Under the pieces are notes generated by a model that saw only the letters and a list, made by a program, of their open reading frames with translations, ran no database searches and was not told the DNA's origin. 64,000 nt of DNA, taken from NCBI RefSeq assembly GCF_029263665.1, contig NZ_JAJUFQ010000022.1, positions 1 through 64,000 of the forward strand, in the 5' to 3' direction. Below are positions 61,008-64,000 of this stretch, in pieces. Every line of letters begins with the position of its first letter. Positions within the stretch are counted from its first letter, which is position 1. The translations under genes were made by a program, and so were the position numbers. This stretch comes from Halomonas sp. GTDB taxonomy: Bacteria > Pseudomonadota > Gammaproteobacteria > Pseudomonadales > Halomonadaceae.

Positions 61008-61925
61008 ATGGCAGGTATCGCCGAAGCATTAGGACCTTTGTTTCTTCTCATCTTGCTGGGTGCTGTTCTTGGGGCCCTGCGTATCCCCGGCGGGGATTTC
61101 TGGACGCGCATGGAGAAACTGATCTACTTCTTGCTATTCCCCGCCATGCTCATCGCTACCCTGGCGCAGGCAGACATTTCACGGGTGCCAGTCGTCAGTA
61201 TTGCGATAACCTTGCTGGGCGCCATGGCCGTATTCAGTGTACTGCTATGGTGGATCAGGCCTCGGCTGGGGCTGACAGCAGCCGCCTTCACCTCTGTCTT
61301 CCAGGGGGCTGTTCGTTTCAACACCTATGTCGGTGTCGCCGGTGCCGCGGCCCTGCATGGCTCTCATGGCGCTACGGTTGCAGCGGTGGCATTGGCCTTG
61401 ATGATCCCCGTCGTCAATGTGCTTTGCGTACTGACTTTCATTGCCGCAGGAACACTTGGCCGCTCCGGTTTCTGGAAGAGTCTCGGGGCACTGGTTCAGA
61501 ACCCTCTGATACTGGCCTGCCTTGCAGGTATCGGGTTAAACCTCTCGGGCATTGGCCTTCCTGGATGGAGTGCCGGTAGCCTGGAGCTTCTGGGAAGAGC
61601 CGCCCTGCCTTTGGGGCTAGTGGCAGTGGGTGTTGCACTCCGGCCTCATGCCTTGCTGCGCAGAGATCTAGGTCTATGGGTCTCGAGCTTGGTCAAGCTC
61701 GTCCTGATGCCTGTGCTGGTACTCATATTGGGTTGGGTGTTTGGCCTGGGCAGGGTCAGCCTGGATGTGGCCTTGCTGTTCGCTGCTCTGCCTACCGCAA
61801 CGTCGGCCTACATCCTGGCCCGACAACTTGGTGGTGACGCCGATCTCATGGCAGGGTTGATCACCGCTCAAACACTGTTGGCTATGCTGACACTACCACT
61901 GTGGATGCGTCTGGCAGGAAGCTGA
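61008..61925 (+). CDS. AEC family transporter (auxin efflux carrier type)
   Basis: A 305-residue permease with ten helices in two inverted halves. Family stretches: GPLFLLILLGAVLGALRIPG, the VFQGAVRFNTYVGVAGAAAL segment with the conserved crossing region, and LFAALPTATSAYILARQLGG. Bacterial AEC proteins export malate or other organic anions; the substrate here is unknown. GGGAG precedes ATG 61008. Followed by the putative Fur-regulated sRNA locus. Confidence 0.9.
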   Translation: MAGIAEALGPLFLLILLGAVLGALRIPGGDFWTRMEKLIYFLLFPAMLIATLAQADISRVPVVSIAITLLGAMAVFSVLLWWIRPRLGLTAAAFTSVFQGAVRFNTYVGVAGAAALHGSHGATVAAVALALMIPVVNVLCVLTFIAAGTLGRSGFWKSLGALVQNPLILACLAGIGLNLSGIGLPGWSAGSLELLGRAALPLGLVAVGVALRPHALLRRDLGLWVSSLVKLVLMPVLVLILGWVFGLGRVSLDVALLFAALPTATSAYILARQLGGDADLMAGLITAQTLLAMLTLPLWMRLAGS

Positions 61926-61978
61926 AAAGCATTCTAGTCAGACTGATTCAGGTTCTGGAAGGAACTGAATAAAAAATG

Positions 61979-62019
61979 TTCTCATTCATGTTGACGAGTA
62001 AATGAGAATGGTTTAGCTT
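61979..62019 (+). promoter_or_regulatory. Promoter with Fur-like motifs for sRNA copy 1
   Basis: TTGACG (61991-61996) and TAGCTT (62014-62019) are 17 bases apart. The spacer contains AATGAGAATGGTT, matching 10 of 13 central positions of the classical Fur box (AATGATAATCATT). TTCTCATT just before the -35 box (61979-61986) is the inverted complement of AATGAGAA (62001-62008), giving two Fur-like half sites around the -35 element. Iron repression is inferred. Confidence 0.6.
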
Positions 62020-62025
62020 CAATTC

Positions 62026-62148
62026 ATCGGCGGTTGATGAGCCGCCGGTGCCAGACACAAGGCTTGCCAGTCGTTGTCTGGTTTCTCCTCCTCATTGCTA
62101 GTCACGGTCCTTTCGCCGCTCCTGAATCAGGAGCGGCTTTCTTTTTTT
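62026..62148 (+). ncRNA. PrrF-like iron-responsive small RNA, copy 1
   Basis: Predicted RNA of about 123 nt starting a few bases after the -10 element. A 5' stem-loop pairs CGGCGG with CCGCCG. An unstructured CU-rich core at 62084-62107 reads TCTCCTCCTC, then ATTGCTAGTCACGG. The Pseudomonas PrrF core as I recall it reads TCTCCTCATC, then AGGCTAATCACGG. The 3' end is a terminator: GCCGCTCCT paired with AGGAGCGGC, then a T-rich tail. PrrF RNAs are made when iron is low, under Fur, and repress iron-using enzymes. Transcript ends are estimates. Overlapping open frames have no family match. Confidence 0.72.
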
Positions 62149-62261
62149 CTTCCACCACTGCGTGATGGCTTCGCGACATGACGCCATTATCTTTCGATAC
62201 GGCTCTTCATAGGTGAAACGGAGAGGCGAAACGGTACATACAACGCATAGATAAAAAATAT

Positions 62262-62301
62262 TCTCGTTTGCATTGACGTCTAAATGAGAATGGTTTAACT
62301 T
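62262..62301 (+). promoter_or_regulatory. Promoter with Fur-like motifs for sRNA copy 2
   Basis: TTGACG (62273-62278) and TAACTT (62296-62301) are again 17 bases apart, with AAATGAGAATGG in the spacer. TTCTCGTTT before the -35 box is the inverted complement of AAATGAGAA with one mismatch. The bases around -35 differ from copy 1 but all the motifs are preserved, which suggests selection. Confidence 0.6.
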
Positions 62302-62307
62302 CAATTC

Positions 62308-62425
62308 ATCGGCGTTTGATGAGCCGCCGGTGCCAGACACAAGGCTTGCCAGTCGCAGTCTGGTTTCTCCTCCTCATTGCTAGTCACGGTCCTTTCGCCG
62401 CTCCTGAATTCAGGAGCGGCTTTTT
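62308..62425 (+). ncRNA. PrrF-like iron-responsive small RNA, copy 2
   Basis: Predicted RNA of about 118 nt, over 90% identical to copy 1. Differences are few: one base in the 5' stem-loop, three just before TCTGG, and one inserted T in the terminator, which makes that a perfect palindrome (62397-62420) followed by TTTTT. The core at 62366-62389 is unchanged from copy 1. Tandem duplicates 282 bp apart mirror PrrF1/PrrF2. Ends are estimates. Confidence 0.72.
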
Positions 62426-62509
62426 CGTATCCCCTACGGGAGAAATGACGGTATTGCCTGGAGAAACACTCTTTTGCCTGGTTTGGCAGGTGGGCAATCG
62501 CTGCATGGG

Positions 62510-63265
62510 CTAGTCGCGGCGAAAAATCAGATCCCATACCCCATGTCCCAGACGTTCTCCACGAACCTCGAACTTGGTCAAGGGGCGAAAGTCCGGACGA
62601 GGCACATAAGGGGAGGTTTCAGACGCTGCAGTGTTGGTATAGCCGGGAGCGGCTTCCATCACCTCAACCATCCACTCTGCATAAGCCTCCCAGTCGGTTG
62701 CCATATGCAAGGTACCTCCCGCTTTCAAGCGGGTGCGAATCAATTCGACAAAGGCAGGCTGTACGATACGACGTTTGTGATGTTTCTTCTTTGGCCAAGG
62801 GTCAGGGAAGAACAATTGAAATGTCGTCAGGCTGTCAGCAGGCAAGCATTGCTCAAGCACCGCCAAAGCATCTTCACGGTACACACGGATATTGGTCAAC
62901 CCTCGCTTGTCTGCTTCATCCAACAGTTTGCCGACCCCCGGTGCATGAACTTCAATACCGATAAAGTCGACTTCCGGATGACGCTCGGCTTGTTCAATCA
63001 GCGACTTCCCCATGCCGAAGCCCACTTCCGCCACACGAGGGGCAACACGGCCGAATAATGTATCCAGGTTCTGAAGACCATCAGCAATGGTGAGACCTAG
63101 GCGCGGCCAGACTTCTTCCAGTCCACGAGTCTGCGCTTCTGTCATGCGTCCGGCGCGAATAACGTAGCTCTTGATACCTCGGCGATGCAATGGGGCATCA
63201 GGAGACTCTGGGCCTGTTGTCTTGGACGCAGAGGAACCTTCGTCCTGGTGTTGGGGATCCTTCAT
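62510..63265 (-). CDS. trmB: tRNA (guanine-N7-)-methyltransferase
   Basis: A 251-residue SAM-dependent enzyme making m7G46 in tRNA. VAEVGFGMGKSLIEQAER is the SAM loop, DFIGIEVHAPGVGKLL motif II, and FFPDPWPKKKHHKRRI the signature loop with the catalytic Asp. The N-terminal ~30 residues are low-complexity. ATG 63265. thiG lies upstream on the same strand with a 96-bp gap, an order seen in pseudomonads. Confidence 0.94.
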   Translation of the reverse strand: MKDPQHQDEGSSASKTTGPESPDAPLHRRGIKSYVIRAGRMTEAQTRGLEEVWPRLGLTIADGLQNLDTLFGRVAPRVAEVGFGMGKSLIEQAERHPEVDFIGIEVHAPGVGKLLDEADKRGLTNIRVYREDALAVLEQCLPADSLTTFQLFFPDPWPKKKHHKRRIVQPAFVELIRTRLKAGGTLHMATDWEAYAEWMVEVMEAAPGYTNTAASETSPYVPRPDFRPLTKFEVRGERLGHGVWDLIFRRD

Positions 63266-63361
63266 ACAGGGACATACTCTATGAATCTTGAAAAAGGGAC
63301 CCAGCAGCGGACATCCTGACGTCCGCCACCAAGCTCAGCATGCAAATGGACAGCCCTGTCG

Positions 63362-64000
63362 CTATTCGTTGATACGGCCAGCAGAGGGCGAGGAGGCTTC
63401 AGCACCACCACGACGCGGCATGCGACCCGCGAGGAAGGCCTGGCGCCCGGCAACGACAGCGTGCTTCATTGCCTGCGCCATGAGCACGGGAGCACTGGCA
63501 TGGGCAATGGCTGAATTCATCAGCACACCATCGCAACCCAGCTCCATCGCCATGGCGGCCTCGGACGCAGTACCAATTCCAGCATCAACCAGTACCGGCA
63601 CCTGGGCTTGCTCGATGATCAAGCGCACGTTGTAAGGGTTCTGAATGCCATGACCAGAACCGATCAAAGAGCCGAGAGGCATGACCGCACAGCAGCCGAT
63701 AGCTTCCAGTTCTTTGGCCACGATGGGATCATCACTGGTATAGACCATCACGTCGAACCCTTCACTTACCAGGGTCTCGGCAGCCTTCAGGGTTTCCACC
63801 ACATTGGGATAAAGGGTGTTATCGTCGCCCAGTACTTCCAGCTTGACCAGTTTGTGACCATCCAGCAATTCTCGGGCCAGGCGGCAGGTGCGTACGGCAT
63901 CCTTGGCCGTATAACAGCCAGCGGTATTGGGTAGCAGGGTATAGCGGTCTGGTGAGATGACATCGAGCAGGTTGGGTTGACCGACCTCCTGGCCAAGGTT
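63362..64000 (-). CDS. thiG: Thiazole synthase ThiG, C-terminal part (5' end outside window)
   Basis: The frame is open to the right edge, giving the last ~212 residues. ThiG builds the thiazole phosphate of thiamine from deoxyxylulose phosphate, dehydroglycine and ThiS thiocarboxylate. LLPNTAGCYTAKDAVRTCRL, KLVKLEVLGDD with the Schiff-base lysine, PLGSLIGSGHGIQNP and PVLVDAGIGTASEAAMAMEL are diagnostic. It precedes trmB on the same strand; thiS is expected just beyond the window. Confidence 0.95.
   Translation of the reverse strand, partial: NLGQEVGQPNLLDVISPDRYTLLPNTAGCYTAKDAVRTCRLARELLDGHKLVKLEVLGDDNTLYPNVVETLKAAETLVSEGFDVMVYTSDDPIVAKELEAIGCCAVMPLGSLIGSGHGIQNPYNVRLIIEQAQVPVLVDAGIGTASEAAMAMELGCDGVLMNSAIAHASAPVLMAQAMKHAVVAGRQAFLAGRMPRRGGAEASSPSAGRINE

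Larger units (their letters stand above)
61979..62426 (+). repeat. Tandem direct repeat of the sRNA unit (~150 bp, period ~282 bp)
   Basis: Unit A (about 61991-62142) and unit B (about 62273-62425) are near-identical from the -35 box to the terminator. The 120-bp sequence between them (62150-62270) is unrelated and contains no recognised gene. The rest of the 61926-62509 gap also holds nothing else recognisable. Confidence 0.92.

Noticed and set aside
62098..62513. Open frames on both strands (62098-62340 minus, 62301-62537 minus, 62316-62513 plus) in the sRNA region
   Set aside because: They cross terminators and repeat copies, have no family similarity or ribosome sites, and the tandem RNA interpretation explains the conservation better.
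1..64000. tRNA genes, CRISPR arrays, insertion sequences or prophage
   Set aside because: No cloverleaf, regularly spaced repeats, transposase or phage structural genes were recognised by reading; a tRNAscan-type search was not possible.

Overview
The window looks like a chromosomal segment of a moderately halophilic gammaproteobacterium, most likely Halomonas or a close relative in the Halomonadaceae. The strongest evidence is a complete teaABCD locus (ectoine/hydroxyectoine TRAP transporter plus its UspA-type regulator, 55119-58697), whose TeaA is very similar to the Halomonas elongata protein as I recall it. Also consistent are a six-gene group-2 Mrp Na+/H+ antiporter operon (12799-18850), two further TRAP systems, a Trk potassium uptake gene at the left edge, an MscS-type channel, and gammaproteobacterial gene orders (hemCDXY/argH/lptM/lysA/dapF/DUF484/xerC/HAD/engB). 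No tRNA, rRNA, CRISPR array, insertion sequence or prophage was recognised. It reads as ordinary, densely packed core chromosome.

Layout. 1-8 kb: end of trkA, an MHYT-PAS-GGDEF-EAL c-di-GMP protein, mntR, and a four-gene manganese-type ABC transporter operon preceded by a probable MntR operator. 8-12.7 kb: a DUF2628 protein, a VanX-like D-Ala-D-Ala dipeptidase overlapping a small periplasmic-binding-fold protein, and a TAXI-type TRAP transporter. 12.8-18.9 kb: mrpACDEFG (leftward). 19-24 kb: CBS-domain protein, AI-2E family exporter, cupin, TSUP permease, gap. 24.5-26.8 kb: mgsA-pgi, divergent from gap, with HexR-like boxes between. 26.9-31.3 kb: paired crcB fluoride channels, a large MscS channel, a DUF2167 protein. 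31.4-36 kb: hemC-D-X-Y (leftward). 36.2-43.1 kb: argH-lptM-lysA-dapF-DUF484-xerC-HAD, then engB facing them. 43.3-54.9 kb: cytochrome c4, dsbA, an EEP-family phosphatase/nuclease, an orphan DctQ-DctM TRAP permease pair with no binding protein, YqaA-like protein, thiD, tandem Usp, dtd, an NCS2 permease, an ABC-F ATPase and a TIGR02444 protein. 55-61.9 kb: teaABCD, FKBP isomerase, SCO1 and a membrane-anchored companion, AEC permease. 62.5-64 kb: trmB and the end of thiG.

The most notable discovery is in the gap between the AEC gene and trmB (61926-62509). It holds two near-identical tandem units about 282 bp apart. Each has a TTGACG -35-like box, an AAATGAGAATGGTTTA Fur-like motif in the spacer, a 5' stem-loop, a CU-rich core ending in CACGG, and a strong intrinsic terminator. 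The architecture and core closely resemble the iron-responsive PrrF1/PrrF2 tandem small RNAs of Pseudomonas. I infer a PrrF-like pair in a halophile; overlapping ORFs there are not convincing genes.

Functional themes are osmoadaptation and ion balance (Trk, Mrp, Tea, MscS), metal homeostasis (MntR/ABC, the Fur-type sRNA pair, SCO, haem synthesis) and upper glycolysis (gap, mgsA, pgi).
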